Positions 11,306 through 22,026 of a stretch of DNA of 64,000 nucleotides are shown piece after piece. The notes beneath the pieces were generated by a model that had not been told where the DNA came from, did no database searches, and saw only the letters and a list, made by a program, of their open reading frames with translations. The position numbers were made by a program, and so were the translations under genes. The stretch is from Azorinus chamasolen (lineage: Eukaryota > Mollusca > Bivalvia > Cardiida > Solecurtidae): NCBI GenBank assembly GCA_963576725.1, contig OY755241.1, positions 61,129,071 to 61,193,070 on the forward strand. The letters are read 5' to 3'. Every line of letters starts with the position of its first letter. The first letter of the stretch is position 1.

Positions 11306-11489
11306 GTTCATATCTCAACAAAGGCCATTTTCAGACCTGTTCACAGCATTAACATATTAAAAGAAAATAACAATAAAAAATTATCTTGCCCGCATTTTCA
11401 CATGAGAAAAATGCGTTCGTGCCTACAGCCCCGGGTGAACACTCGCGCGCATTTTTCAAACCTGAAAAATGAGAAAAATGCGCGCGTAA

Positions 11490-11670
11490 TGGCAACATAA
11501 TGCATGGTGAAAGTCATGCAGAAAGCTACTAGAGGAGCTTTCTGCATGACTTTCACCATGCATTATGCTGCCACCTGTCTTAATGATCGATAATAATACG
11601 TATTTTAGTGTTCGAATAATCGATAATGATACGTATTTTAGTGTTCGAATAATCGAGTTGGAGTAGGATT
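11490..11670. mobile_element. Family P core relic
   Basis: A near-perfect palindrome centred near 11,535 (CATAATGCATGGTGAAAGTC and its complement) survives without recognisable TACAGTA ends. It is followed by a duplicated CGATAATGATACGTATTTTA block. Confidence 0.6.
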
Positions 11671-11754
11671 CGCCTAATCATTATCTACTCAGTTTGCTAT
11701 GAAAGTAACGCAGATATGATTCTGTAGCTCTTGCCATTACAAAAAACATCAGCT

Positions 11755-12535
11755 TTAACCCATTTGCGCCCAGTGGATTCTTCCATGTTTATATAGTATG
11801 TATTAGTCCATTTTTAGTTCGTCTGTTTTGAAGAAAAGTTGAGCTATTGTGATCACTGAGTCGTAGTCGTTGTCGTTGTCGTTGTCGTCGGCGTGCAGAA
11901 ACTTTAGCCCTTCGCTTGCTATTCACGTCTATATACCTACCTGTAAATAGTGAAGACCCAGATGAGACATCTCCTGCAGGAGCTGTCTCATCAGGGTCTG
12001 CGCTATTTACAAGTTGATTGTGCAACCAGTGCACTGCACAGCAGTGATTTCACAGTGAAATACTTGTACACAGTGAAGATATATGTAAATATACAACAGG
12101 GCATGGGTAAAGAAGGAGAAATGCATTTTAAAATTCAACAAGAGAAGGGTTAATGTAGCTCATTACTCGAGAAGTATATGAGGTATCAACATGAAACTTT
12201 GTAGGTTAGTAAATCTCATTGAGGGGAAGGCCCCTACATAAGAACCATAACTCTTTATTTCAAAATGTTGTAGTTATGGGCCTTTATATTTTTCAAAAAT
12301 GTTTAATTTAGCTGGACAAACTACCAAATCGAGACGAGCGTTGGCGCCGCACGCGGCTCTTGTTTATATAAGGGGTGCCTGACCTAAACTTTCAATTTCG
12401 TTTTGTTTTTTTATTGAAATTCCTATCAGCAAACAGTATAGAATCTGATCAGAGGCCGCATTATGCGGCGTCTGATCAGAGTCTACACTGTTTGCCTACG
12501 TCCCATGTATGGGATCGTGGGAGCAAATGGGTTAA
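11755..12535 (-). mobile_element. Family E element split by nested insertions
   Basis: TTAACCCATTTGCGCCCAGTGG to about 11,820, then resumes near 12,375 and ends GGGAGCAAATGGGTTAA. The ~550-bp gap holds a TAGCTC-type repeat (AGCTATTGTGATCAC... to ...CGCACGCGGCTCTTGTT), which itself contains the family B element at 11,904-12,153. Confidence 0.7.
11904..12153 (+). mobile_element. Family B TTAA element
   Basis: TTAGCCCTTCGCTTGC to AGAGAAGGGTTAA (left target TTAG). Core GTAAATAGTGAAGACCCAGA... at about 11,943-12,011. A 67-codon ORF spans it, as in other B copies. Confidence 0.85.
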
Positions 12536-12609
12536 TACTCAGAGGCATTATTTGTTACATAAACATACAGTAGTAAGGGGTTTATTTACCGAATATGTTC
12601 ACAGTCAGT

Positions 12610-12845
12610 TTAACCACCCCCCTGTAAGAAATTATGACATCATGAATATTTATAAGGTTAAGTTTTATAATGCAAAGCTTTCAAGGCAATATGTTGTTTT
12701 GACAAAAGCTGTAGAATAAAATCTATATAATTTCAAAAGCAAACAGAGCAGACCCTGATCAGACGGTTCCTACAGGAGCCGCCTGATCTGGGTTTACTCT
12801 GTTTGCAAATGCGTGGAAATACGTTTATAGGAAGGAAAGGGTTAA
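12610..12845 (-). mobile_element. Family D TTAA element
   Basis: TTAACCACCCCCCTGTAAG to GGAAAGGGTTAA; contains the ATGACATCATGAATATT block and a GCAAACAGAG core at about 12,739-12,808. Confidence 0.75.
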
Positions 12846-12954
12846 ATTCGAGCTTTAGAAGAAGAGTCGGGAAGTTCTGCTGCTAGTACACCTTTCTTCA
12901 GTAATAATCAAGGAAGCCATAAGTTTTACTTTGTGTACATACGATAGTTACTAT

Positions 12955-13225
12955 GCGCAGACAAGATGGTAGACATATAGCCTTGCTCTTGTTCGTCTGT
13001 CCGTACATACATCAATCCGTATGTACGTCGCGTAAATCTTGTGTGTCAGACTCTTCATATACCAATGTTATCACAGATGAACAATGTATGTAAAGAATGG
13101 GATTTTGCTTCAACAAGTTTACAAGAGTTATGGGACTTTGAAATGTTCTTCACTATATAACATGGCGAAAAAGCTTGATTTAAAGACAGCAGCGCTAGGG
13201 GGCATCCGTGTCCTATGGACTCAAC
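12955..13225. repeat. Dispersed repeat, copy 1
   Basis: Shares ATAGCCTTGCTCTTGT..GTCCGTACATAC, TATCACAGATGAACAA and TTCTTCACTATATAACAT with 40,840-41,300. Confidence 0.6.
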
Positions 13226-13230
13226 TTTTA

Positions 13231-14460
13231 AGCTCACCAGAGCACAAAGTGCTCAGGATGAGCTTTTGTGATCGCCTGATGTCTGGCGTCGTGCGGTTTG
13301 CGTCGTCTGTCGTCCGTCGTCAACAATTTGAATCTTTAAAAATCTTCTCCTCTGATTCTACACGGTTCTCAGCTTTCATCTTTGGCACATAGCATCACCT
13401 ATAGGTCCTCTACAAAAGGTATATAAATTATGCCCCTGGGGTCAAAATTTGCCCCGCCCCAGTGGTGTCCAGTTTGCAATAGAAACATATAGTGAAAACT
13501 TTGAAAATCTTCTCTGAAACCGGAAGGTTCTCAGCTATCATATTTGGCACATAGCATCATGTTCAGGTCCTCTACAAAAGGTATATAAATTATGTCCCTT
13601 GGGTTAAAATTGGCCCGCCCCAGGGGTGGCCAGTTTTCAATAGAAACATATTGTGAAAACTTCGAAATAATTCTCCTGAATCTACATGGTTCTCAGCTTT
13701 CATAATTGGCACATAGCATTATGTTCAGGTCCTCTACAAAATGTATACAAATTATACCCATGGGGTCAAAATTGGCCTCGCCCCAGGGGTGGCCAGTTTG
13801 CAATAGAAACATATAGTGAAAACTTTGAAAATCTTTTCCTCTGAAACCGGAAGGTTCTCAGCCTTTCATATTTGGCACATAGCATCATGTACAGGTCCTC
13901 TACAAAAGTTATATACATTATGTCCCTGGGGTTTAAATTGGCTCCGCCCCAGGAAAGGGGTGGCCAGATTTCAATAGAAACATATAGTGAACACTTTGAA
14001 AATATTCTCCTGAATCTACAAGGTTCTCAGATTTCATATTTGGCACATAGCATTATGTTCAGGTCCTTTACAAAACTTATATAAATTATTCACCTGGGGT
14101 CAAAATTGGCCTCGCCCCAGGGGTGGCCAGTTTGCAATAGAAACATATGGTGAAAACTTTGAGAATCTTCTCCTCTGAAACTGGAAGGTTCTTAGCTTTC
14201 ATATTTGGCACATAGCATCATGTTCAGGTCTTCTACAAAGGTTATATAAATTATGCCCCCGGTATCAAAATTGGCCCCACCCCCGGAATGGCCAGTTTTC
14301 TGTAGCAGACTGTTGTTTAAATAGCTTTATTTATACCCTTTGCTGGTCAGTGAGAGTTTCATGATCGGTGGCTATTTTTAGCAACCATGTATTGTGAAAA
14401 CTTTGAAAATATTCCCCTCTGATTGCTGGTGAGCGATATCAGGGCCATCATGGTCCTCTT
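13231..14460 (+). repeat. TAGCTCACC repeat with ~165-bp tandem body
   Basis: Head AAGCTCACCAGAGCACAAAGTGCTC...GTGATCGCC, then about six units of ~165 bp sharing GTGAAAACTTTGAAAATCTT, TTTGGCACATAGCATCATGT and GGGGTCAAAATTGGCC. Ends in CATGGTCCTCTTGTTTAG, typical of the repeat's tail. Confidence 0.75.
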
Positions 14461-14540
14461 GTTTAGTTCTAAGACAGAACACCCGTTGCAAGTTAACTTT
14501 GTTTGGCTGTATTTTGATAACATTTTCTTACATATAGTTA

Positions 14541-14988
14541 GCTAGTTTACTCCATAAATACGCCTTTGCAAACTGAGTAGACCCATATCGGACGGTTCAT
14601 GTAGGAGCCGTCTGATCAGGGTCTGCTCTGTTTGCTTATGAAATGATATAGATATGAATTCTACAGTTTATGGCATGGTCAACATTTCCTGTGCTCATAT
14701 ACTATTTCAACAAATTAATCTTATTACAGTAAAACCTCTCTTAACCGGCAGTTAAATTTAGTATGAATATCGGTCTTGGAGACAGGTGGCAGCTTAATGC
14801 AGGGTGAAAGTCATGCAGAAAGCTCCTCTAGGAGCTTTCTGCATGACTTTCACACTGCATTAAGCATCCACCTGCCTAAAAGTATCTAAATTATTATCTA
14901 CTAGAATTCCGGTTAAGAGAGGTTATACTGTAATATTCACGACGTCATTATTTCTTACATGAATATTCATGGAGGAACGGACTAATAC
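14541..14988 (+). mobile_element. Family D element hosting a family P insertion
   Basis: Left part TTTACTCCATAAATACGCC with core (14,573-14,634), right part ATATTCACGACGTCATTATT to GGAGGAACGGACTAA. A family P copy at 14,725-14,932 interrupts it. Confidence 0.75.
14725..14932. mobile_element. Family P element nested in family D
   Basis: TA-CAGTAAAACC...GGTTATACTG-TA. Removing it with one TA restores family D sequence around ...CTTA-TATTCACGACG, which confirms a TA target duplication. Confidence 0.85.
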
Positions 14989-15066
14989 CCAGTCATGGCT
15001 AGTGCAGTTGTTAAAGGTCCAGATAAGATAAATTAAAAAAAATCAGAAATAACTCTTTTATTTTTC

Positions 15067-15139
15067 CACCAAAACCTATGGTGTGACCACTTTGAGACGA
15101 TTCTAAAGAGTGGACTCAGCATAGGGTTTGGTGGAGAAT
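15067..15139. repeat. Decayed hairpin element
   Basis: CACCAAAACCTATGGTGTGAC and its rough complement CATAGGGTTTGGTGGAG enclose GACGATTCTAAAGAGTGG. A better-kept copy is at 43,033-43,125. Confidence 0.5.
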
Positions 15140-15333
15140 GGCGGTTTTAATATCAGAGTGCGTACATTTATCTGTTGCTCTGGAGACATAGTTACTCTGG
15201 GTGTCACCACCCTGTTACTGTTAATATAAGAATTTTTCTAATATAATATCTTGAAAACGATGTTGTATTTTGTACAAAGAACTGACTTCATTTTTTACTG
15301 TGCTGCTTATGTTGACAATTTAATTTAAGTTCA

Positions 15334-15547
15334 TTAACATTTAGCCGGCTATGGGCGGATGAGTGAATACATATGTCAACAGTTTGGATCCAGAAGAGAC
15401 GCCGAGTAAATCGACGTCTCATCAGGATCCAAACTGTTTGACAACTTGATTGCATTTTTGTAGACAAATTGATTATAGCTTGAATTTTGAAAATGTAGTA
15501 GGTGAAAAATTCTGTAATAGTAATTTGCTCAGCAGGCTAAAGGTTAA
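15334..15547 (+). mobile_element. Family F element
   Basis: TTAACATTTAGCCGGCTATGG to CAGCAGGCTAAAGGTTAA; core at about 15,378-15,441. Confidence 0.8.
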
Positions 15548-15679
15548 AATGACGATCCCATGCTCTCCCACCATCTTGATTCTGGAGTTCATTACAATAC
15601 CTACATCAACATGCAGTAAATGTCCATCCAGGTGATTGGTCCTGTTTATTCTAGAGAAAAGTACATGTAATAAAGAAAG

Positions 15680-15780
15680 GAAACTGAGACCGTCCTTCAT
15701 CGGGTAAAAATTAACTGAGACCGTCCTTCATCGGGTAAAAATTAACTGAGACCGTCCTTCATTGGGTAAAAATTGACTAT
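15680..15780. repeat. 31-bp tandem repeat, three copies
   Basis: AACTGAGACCGTCCTTCATCG followed by GGTAAAAATT, three near-identical copies. Confidence 0.9.
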
Positions 15781-15829
15781 TACATGTTTCTTTATTTCAG
15801 GGACATACAGTGTTAACCACATACAGACA

Positions 15830-16700
15830 AAACTAGGTTTATCCCATCGAGAACCTCGGCGAGATCATACTAACTACCCTATTTTCCTCGGCGAGACCAG
15901 GCTGACATAAGCATACTAACTACCCCATTTTCCTCGGCGAGACCAGGCTGACATAAGCATACTAACTACCCCCATTTACCTCGGCGAGACCAGGCTGACA
16001 TAAACATACTACCACATGCGCCTCGACGAGACTAAACTGCCATTGTCATACTAATTATCCCATGCACCCCGCGAGACCAGGATGGCCATATACTGAATAC
16101 CTCCTGTACCCTGGCGAGACTAGGATGACATAATCATACTAACTACGTAGTTTACATCAGAGAGACAAGGCTAAAATCATCATACTAACTACCTCTTATA
16201 CCTATGCGAGATCGGACTGATATTAACATGCTAATTACACCATGATCCTCGGTGAGGCCATGCTTTATCGTTCTAACTACTTAATGTACCTCGGTGAGAT
16301 TGGGCTGATATTAGCATACTAACAACACCATGTTCCTCGGCTAGGTCAGGTTTCATCGTTTTAACTACCTCATGTACCTCGGCGAGATCGGGCTGATATT
16401 AGCATACTAACTACCCCATGTAGTTTTGCGGGACAAGGCTGAGATCATTCTAACTACACCTCATGTACCTCAGCGAGACCAGGGTGACATTACCATACTA
16501 ACTACACCATGTACCTTGGCGAGACCAGACTGTCGTAATACTAACTACCTCGTGTACCTCAGCGAGATCTGGTTGCCATTAGCAGGCTAACTACCTCGTG
16601 TACCTCAGCGAGATCTGGCTGCTATTATCATACTAACAACCTCATATCAAGACAAGACTGGTTGGCATTACCATACTAACGACCTCATCTCGAGACAAGG
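15830..16700. repeat. Degenerate ~42-bp minisatellite upstream of the GPCR
   Basis: About 20 diverged units sharing CTCGGCGAGACCAGGCTGAC and CATACTAACTACCCCATG. Copies nearest 15,870-15,990 are almost identical; those nearer the gene are more diverged. Confidence 0.85.
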
Positions 16701-16767
16701 CTTACAGACATACTTATTTATCATCGCTTAAAAAGACACCGGTACAATGAGACATATCATCGGTCTT

Positions 16768-16773
16768 TATATA
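16768..16773 (+). promoter_or_regulatory. Possible TATA box of the GPCR gene
   Basis: TTATATACAG lies about 140 bp before the GPCR ATG, in the short unique stretch between the minisatellite and the gene. Weak: the sequence is AT-rich and the transcription start is unknown. Confidence 0.25.
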
Positions 16774-16911
16774 CAGTTACCATTTACAATGCACCTGTTA
16801 ATCATTCGAACCCAATTTTGGAAACAAAATGATTTTTTCTTTACTTTGTAACACAATACATTCCCCTAACGAATAACTGTTTTTGTCCAATCTGTCATTC
16901 GCTCGTTTGCA

Positions 16912-17883
16912 ATGGAAAACGTGGAAACCAATGTGACCAAGTCATCTAATTACACGGCAACTGCCCCATCTGTATCTCTGTTTAGACACTTTACTATTCC
17001 GTTGTTACTGGTGTTGTTATTCGCAATTCTGACTTTAACAAGTGACATGATAACTTGTGTGGCCATGAAGAATGCAAAGAACATTCACTTCTCCACGAAG
17101 TTGTACACTTGCCTGTCCCTTATTTATGATTGCATATTCGTGTCCATTATTTTGTTGGCGTTTGTCTACAACGGAGACAATGCGTATGTCCGCGGTTTCA
17201 TGACATTAATCGCGCGCATAGTGACAGCGTTGTCATGGGTCACCGTGTCTTTGTTGCTAGTTGAGAAAGCACTCTGTTTCTATTTCCCACACGAATACAT
17301 AAACTACGCAGAACCCAAGAACATTGTTATCGTCACAGTGATCATTTTTACAATTGTTGTCATTCTGAAAGTGCTAGCCCGCATCCTGCTTGTGCCATGG
17401 TTAAACGATACACGAATACACATAGGGGTTCTAACAGACGACGGGCCTATCTTAACGTTTATATTAGGCATATGCCTGGCTGTTGACTTCACTAGTTATT
17501 ATGCAATCTACAGAGTTGTAAAGCAACATGTCAGGAGAATTGCGACTTTAAACTTTCCCAAATCTAATCAGCTGCGCTCGTTCCAGTCCACCAACTCAAT
17601 AAGAGTCATATTCTTCGTGTTTTTATCAATTCATCTGCCGCTTTTTGTAATACTGGTCTATCAAGATTTCCAAAGCTCGTCGACAGCTGCACGGTACGGC
17701 GCTCTGGTGGCTATGCTGCTAGTGTGCTGCACCAACCCTATACTTTATGCGTGGAGGTTCCGCGAAATCAGATTCATATGTTTAAAATACATGGCCAAAC
17801 TGTTCCCAAGCCTAAAAGACAGGTCTGAGAATATGAGACTTCAGATATATCATATAGTGACTTCAAAGAATAGTGGGATCTAA
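16912..17883 (+). CDS. Intronless rhodopsin-like 7TM receptor (orphan GPCR)
   Basis: 323 residues, one exon. Inferred role: a plasma-membrane receptor signalling through G proteins; ligand unknown. Visible: a short extracellular N-terminus with two sequons (N7-V-T, N13-Y-T), then seven hydrophobic segments at about 25-50, 63-88, 96-120, 136-160, 180-205, 230-252 and 262-284. TM7 carries C-T-N-P-I-L-Y, the class A NPxxY motif, followed by a basic helix-8-like stretch (W-R-F-R-E-I-R). The TM3 end reads V-E-K-A where DRY is usual, and TM6 has S-I-H-L-P instead of CWxP, so it is a divergent member. Loops are short, as in peptide- or amine-type class A receptors. The ATG is the first in frame with a full N-terminus; the stop is TAA at 17,881. 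Single-exon, divergent class A receptors are often expanded in molluscs (family knowledge). A minisatellite ends about 200 bp upstream. Confidence 0.9.
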   Translation: MENVETNVTKSSNYTATAPSVSLFRHFTIPLLLVLLFAILTLTSDMITCVAMKNAKNIHFSTKLYTCLSLIYDCIFVSIILLAFVYNGDNAYVRGFMTLIARIVTALSWVTVSLLLVEKALCFYFPHEYINYAEPKNIVIVTVIIFTIVVILKVLARILLVPWLNDTRIHIGVLTDDGPILTFILGICLAVDFTSYYAIYRVVKQHVRRIATLNFPKSNQLRSFQSTNSIRVIFFVFLSIHLPLFVILVYQDFQSSSTAARYGALVAMLLVCCTNPILYAWRFREIRFICLKYMAKLFPSLKDRSENMRLQIYHIVTSKNSGI

Positions 17884-18189
17884 ACTTGTAACACCAAAAG
17901 CAGACAAATCCGAGATATACATATATATGCCAGTCGTACACATTCTAATGACGTGCCAAGTTGCTCGGTGTATCATTTGGATCCAAACTATTTTGTAAGA
18001 AAAGTGAATGTGTTTTGTTTGACTTCGTGTTCAAATAGATGTTAATGTGTTACCCAGTATGAGAATGGTCTTGGATTTGTAGTATCACTAAATTTGAAAA
18101 TTATATTTGCTTTCAGGAAATGCTAGAGAGTCTATCCTTCTCGCGCTAAGCGCACGTGTTCCATTACTAAAATTAATCTTATTGATATG
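17884..18189. other. GPCR 3' flank, no clear poly(A) signal
   Basis: About 300 bp of AT-rich sequence. I see no AATAAA close to the stop. A half-core of family F type (TCATTTGGATCCAAACTATTT) is near 17,971. Confidence 0.4.
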
Positions 18190-18398
18190 TACAGTAAAAC
18201 CCCGCTAATGCGACCACCTAAAAGAGGTATTACTCTGGGTGCTAGATGCAGGTGGTAGCTTAATGCAGGACAAAAGTAATGCAGAAAGCTCCTAGAGGAG
18301 CTTTCTGCATTACTTTTGTCCTGCATTAAGCAACCACCTGCTTATAAAGGCAGCTATGGTTATTCTTTAAGTGGTCGCAAAGGAGGGGTTCTACTGTA
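18190..18398. mobile_element. Family P element
   Basis: TACAGTAAAACCCC to GGGGTTCTACTGTA; perfect core around GCTCC-TAGA-GGAGC at about 18,296. Confidence 0.8.
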
Positions 18399-18437
18399 TG
18401 TTGTCATTTCTCACATGAATTTCCATCGTGTACAGTG

Positions 18438-18665
18438 TTAACCCTTTCCTCCATAAAAACGCTTTCTACGGCTCTGTAATAGTCACTTCTTGAAACCATT
18501 GTGATAAATAGAGCATTTGTTCCTATAGGAGCAAATGTTCTATTTATCACAATGATTTCAAACTACAGAATTCTCAAATTTTCCTTTTCTCTAGTTAATG
18601 TTCCTTTTCGGTAGATTCATTGAACGAGGTTGGATCTAAAAATAGCCTGTGGAGGAATGGGTTAA
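18438..18665 (+). mobile_element. Family C TTAA element
   Basis: TTAACCCTTTCCTCC to GGAGGAATGGGTTAA; core hairpin GAAACCATTGTGATAAATAG and complement at about 18,495-18,560. Confidence 0.85.
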
Positions 18666-18669
18666 ACAA

Positions 18670-18735
18670 TTAGCAGTTTAGATCCTAATGAGATTCAGAG
18701 TTGCTTGGCATCTCATTTGGATCCAAACTAAGACA
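18670..18735. mobile_element. Family F core fragment
   Basis: CAGTTTAGATCC...GGATCCAAACTA palindrome without family ends. Confidence 0.5.
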
Positions 18736-18816
18736 ATCACTGACTCGTTCGTAACAGGCTAAGATCAAATCAGCTTTATTCATTGTTGGTTCCCGTCATA
18801 CAACTTAACACTAGCT

Positions 18817-19054
18817 TTAACCCATTCCCTGCTCAATATTCATGTAAGACAAAACGAATCATGAATATTTATTCACATACTTTTTATAATGTAAGATTTC
18901 CAATGGAAGGATTTACTTTGAAATAAAATGTAGAATCAGATCTTTATCATTCTATAAGCAAACAGAGCAGACCCTGATCAGACAGCTCATGTAGGAGCCG
19001 TCTGATCTAGATCTGCTCTGTTTGCAAATGCGTTTATATGACGGAAAAGGTTAA
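18817..19054 (-). mobile_element. Family D element
   Basis: TTAACCCATTCCCTGC to ACGGAAAAGGTTAA, with ATTCATGTAAGA block and GCAAACAGAG core at about 18,957-19,026. Confidence 0.8.
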
Positions 19055-19158
19055 AGCTTTTGTCCGACATGATAAGATTATCCTGTTAGAATACAACAAA
19101 ACCAACTTGCAAGAATAGAAAATTTGTAAAATAAATAGCATATTACAAAAAAAAATCA

Positions 19159-19374
19159 TTAACCCATTTGTGCCCACGACCCCATATATGGGACATAGAT
19201 CAGACGCCGCATAAAGCGGCGTCTGATCAGAGTCGACACTGTTTGCTGATAGGAATTTCAACATAAAACAACACGAAAATGAAAAATTAGTACAGACATC
19301 CCTTAGATCAAAAATGGACTAATCCAATATACATGTATAAAGATGGAATAATCCACTGAGCGCAAATAGGTTAA
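19159..19374 (+). mobile_element. Family E TTAA element (reference copy)
   Basis: TTAACCCATTTGTGCCC to GAGCGCAAATAGGTTAA. The core GATCAGACGCCGC-ATAAA-GCGGCGTCTGATC is nearer the left end than in other families. Confidence 0.8.
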
Positions 19375-19792
19375 AATGTCAAAGTATTAAAGGCGAAGCA
19401 TTAAATGTGTAATACATGTATAAGATTGAACCATTCAGGTAAGTATAAAGTAATTTAAATAAACTAAATCAAAAACTACTAACATTGGGCAAATGAGCCA
19501 ATATTTCGGGCAGGAGTACCTGAGGCAAACAAAACATCGTTTTTTTGAGTATGTATTGAGTCGAAGATAAATACATGTATATATATTATATTACTGGCAA
19601 AACCATCACGTGAACAGTTATAATGGTTGTATATATTTATGTAAAGCCGATGTATTATAATACAAGTCTAAATAAAATATTGCTCGGTTGTGTTGTGTTC
19701 TGTTAATCCTTTTCAAGCTAAACACGTCTTGTCTCGCTTATTTAAATAATACACCAGTGGCTCATCAGAATCCAATGAATGAAAGTTCAGGT
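19375..19792. other. No recognised feature
   Basis: AT-rich intergenic sequence; nothing supported. Confidence 0.4.
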
Positions 19793-19878
19793 TTAACTCT
19801 TTCCCTGTTCTGTGTTTAATTCAAATTCATGGACAAAATAGTTACAATGGAAGATGGAACATTGTGGACATTCTAGAA
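19793..19878 (+). mobile_element. Family A left-end fragment
   Basis: TTAACTCTTTCCCTGTTCTG through GTGGACATTCTAGAAA, then broken by unrelated sequence. Confidence 0.6.
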
Positions 19879-20835
19879 AAGAAAACTAGTAAAGTCAAGC
19901 AAGAAAAGCCACAGACAAAACGCCACCATCACCAAAACATCGAAAGAAAGCAATTTACACACGCACGCACACACACACACACACATGCTAGCACACGCAC
20001 GCACACACGCACGCACACACATACAGGAGGTGGAAATATTGAACACGACCAAACGCACAAGTAAAAAGGCACAATACCAACACAAGGGCGAACACACACG
20101 CACGAGACGAAACCCACAAACCCAAACAAACACAAGTACAAAGACACCAAACAAACAAAAGCAAGGGTGACAAAGAGGGTGCCGCCTTGGAACGGTTAGT
20201 GGCAAAACCACCACTGGGGTTTAAACCGGTTTACGGACGTCCTAACCTCACAATTATCTCAAAGTCACCCTGGCTAAACAAACATTGTAAATAAAGGTAT
20301 CCCCGCCGGACTTCCCCACAACATATTTGTAGTAGTTTGAGCACCCTTCCGTAAAAAGCGACATATATGTAGACTTCAAATAAGTATATATATAGAACCA
20401 AAAGAAAAGTCATGTAACGAATAAAAGCAAGTACAGAATAAAAGCAATCCAGCAGCTACGACGAAAGTAATAACGTGGACTGTAGGGATTGGGAGGAAAG
20501 CAATGAACGGTATAAAGTAAGAAAAAACCCAGTACGGTAAAGTAACAATATCGAGATCACAAAGGGGATTCATCTTAAAAAAGAAATAAAGAAAGTGACA
20601 CAGTATGTCGGTAAGTACCGAAGCCACCATCAAGTGCAAAGTACGGTGTTAAGGTGCAAAGAAACGCACTGGATGTCGAACAATTCCTGCAAGAGGAAGA
20701 AAACAATATTGATTGAATGTACGGGGAGACGTTTCACGGCCGCCACACTGCACAAACAACACTTTAGTGCTTATAAATGAAACAGTAGTAAAGTAAAGCA
20801 GGAAAGTAAAGAAACGATTCGGTTTAACAGACTGA
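19878..20835. repeat. Composite dispersed repeat with (CA/CG) microsatellite
   Basis: Opens with AGTAAAGTCAAGCAAGAAAAG; similar 'AGTAGTAAAG(T/C)CAAGCAGGAAA' sequence recurs at 20,785 and 38,690, so it is dispersed. A CACA/CACG tract fills 19,960-20,030. 20,180-20,290 matches 890-1,018. The long ORFs on both strands are low-complexity artefacts. Confidence 0.45.
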
Positions 20836-20837
20836 AT

Positions 20838-21104
20838 AGTCTCTGTCTCTGTCTCTGTGTCTGTCTCTCCCTCTCTTTCTCACTCTCTCTCTCCGTTTCT
20901 TTATGCCTCTCTCTATCTCTGTCTCTGACTCTCTGTGTCTCTCTCTCTTCGTCTCTGTCTCTGTCTCTCTCTGTGTCTCTCTCTCCGTCTCTCTCTCTTT
21001 CTCTCTCTCTCTCGCTCTCTGTCTCTCTGTGTCTGTCTGTCTGTCTCTGTCTCTCTCTCTGTCTCTCTCTCTCTGGTATATGTCTCTCTGTGTCTCTGTC
21101 TCTG

Positions 21105-21147
<43 letters not shown>

Positions 21148-21298
21148 CCCCAACATTTGCCCACCTATTTTTAGTTAGGGGTACACCTGCCACCTTGGTT
21201 TTGGATGATGGCGGGCATCTCTCTCTCGCTCTCTCTCTTGCTCTCTCGCTCTCTCTCTCTATCTATCTCTCTCTTTTCTCTCTATCTCTCTCTCTCAA
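20838..21298. repeat. Long CT/GTCT pyrimidine tracts
   Basis: 20,838-21,145 and 21,215-21,298 are almost pure C+T with interspersed GT (CTCTCTCTGT words). Translated ORFs here are simple-sequence artefacts. Confidence 0.95.
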
Positions 21299-21345
21299 GT
21301 ATCTGATTGGTCAGAATCTGACCAATCGGATGCTTGAGAATGATC
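21299..21345. repeat. Short palindrome, hairpin-element fragment
   Basis: CTGATTGGTCAGA-TCTGACCAATCGG with TTGAGAATGATCTCAGA. Shares the GATTGGTCAGAT motif with the hairpin elements at 34,215 and 60,602. Confidence 0.5.
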
Positions 21346-21504
21346 TCAGACACAATCAAAACTTTTAATATGATCTAGGGAATATTTGACCATGACAGAA
21401 ATCAGATCTATGCTACATGTACTGTCTGGACTGGAAATAACGAAACCCGGTCCAACGAAAGTCTCGTTCCTACGAAAATTAATCTCTTCTTATTTCTATA
21501 TACA

Positions 21505-21688
21505 TTTGTACATGTAGAATTGCATCCCATTGAAACCATTATAGAAAGTAAGGAAACAGATCTATCAAAATCTATTAGCAAACAGAGCAGACCCTGATCA
21601 GACGGCTCCACTAGGAGCCGTCTGGTCTGGGTCTACTCTGTTTGCAAATGCGTGAAAACACGTTTATCTATATGAGGGAAAGGGTTAA
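21505..21688 (+). mobile_element. Family A element, left end lost
   Basis: Core at 21,579-21,645 and right end ATGAGGGAAAGGGTTAA are good; the left terminus is replaced by unrelated sequence. Confidence 0.75.
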
Positions 21689-21862
21689 GTGGTTATTTAT
21701 TTATTGAACATATACAGGAATGTTAAAAAGCAGGTGGTTGCTTAATGCAGGGCGAAAGTAATTCATAAAGCTCATAAAGGAGCTTTTCGCATTACTTTTG
21801 ACCTGTTTTAAGCTACCACGTGCCTCACATACTCATAATTAGACATTGCTCGATGGCCGCTT
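21689..21862. mobile_element. Family P relic
   Basis: Core GGTGGTTGCTTAATGCAGGG and decayed complement. TACAGTA ends are missing. Confidence 0.55.
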
Positions 21863-22005
21863 AACCCATTCCCTCATATATTGACGCCTTTTGAAGCATC
21901 TGTAAAAGTCACTTGTTGAAATCGTTGATAAATAGGGCATTTTCTATTTAGGAGCAAATGCCCTATTTATCACAATGGTTTTCAATATGGGTAAGACGTG
22001 TTTTT
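21863..22005 (+). mobile_element. Family C element, right part missing
   Basis: TTAACCCATTCCCTCATA and the core hairpin (diverged left arm) end near 22,000, where family P sequence follows. Confidence 0.65.
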
Positions 22006-22026
22006 CTGTACTCACGGACATATGCA

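Noticed and set aside
11801..12034. Minus-strand ORFs containing N-S-A-D-P-D-E-T-A-P
   Set aside because: These are family B cores read in reverse; the same peptide appears at every B copy (for example 50,267-50,485 and 61,087-61,332).
19864..20214. Cys/Val-rich and His/Thr-rich ORFs
   Set aside because: CA/CG microsatellite artefacts inside a dispersed repeat.
20824..21368. Several long Arg/Glu or Ser/Leu ORFs on both strands
   Set aside because: Simple CT repeats translate openly in all frames.
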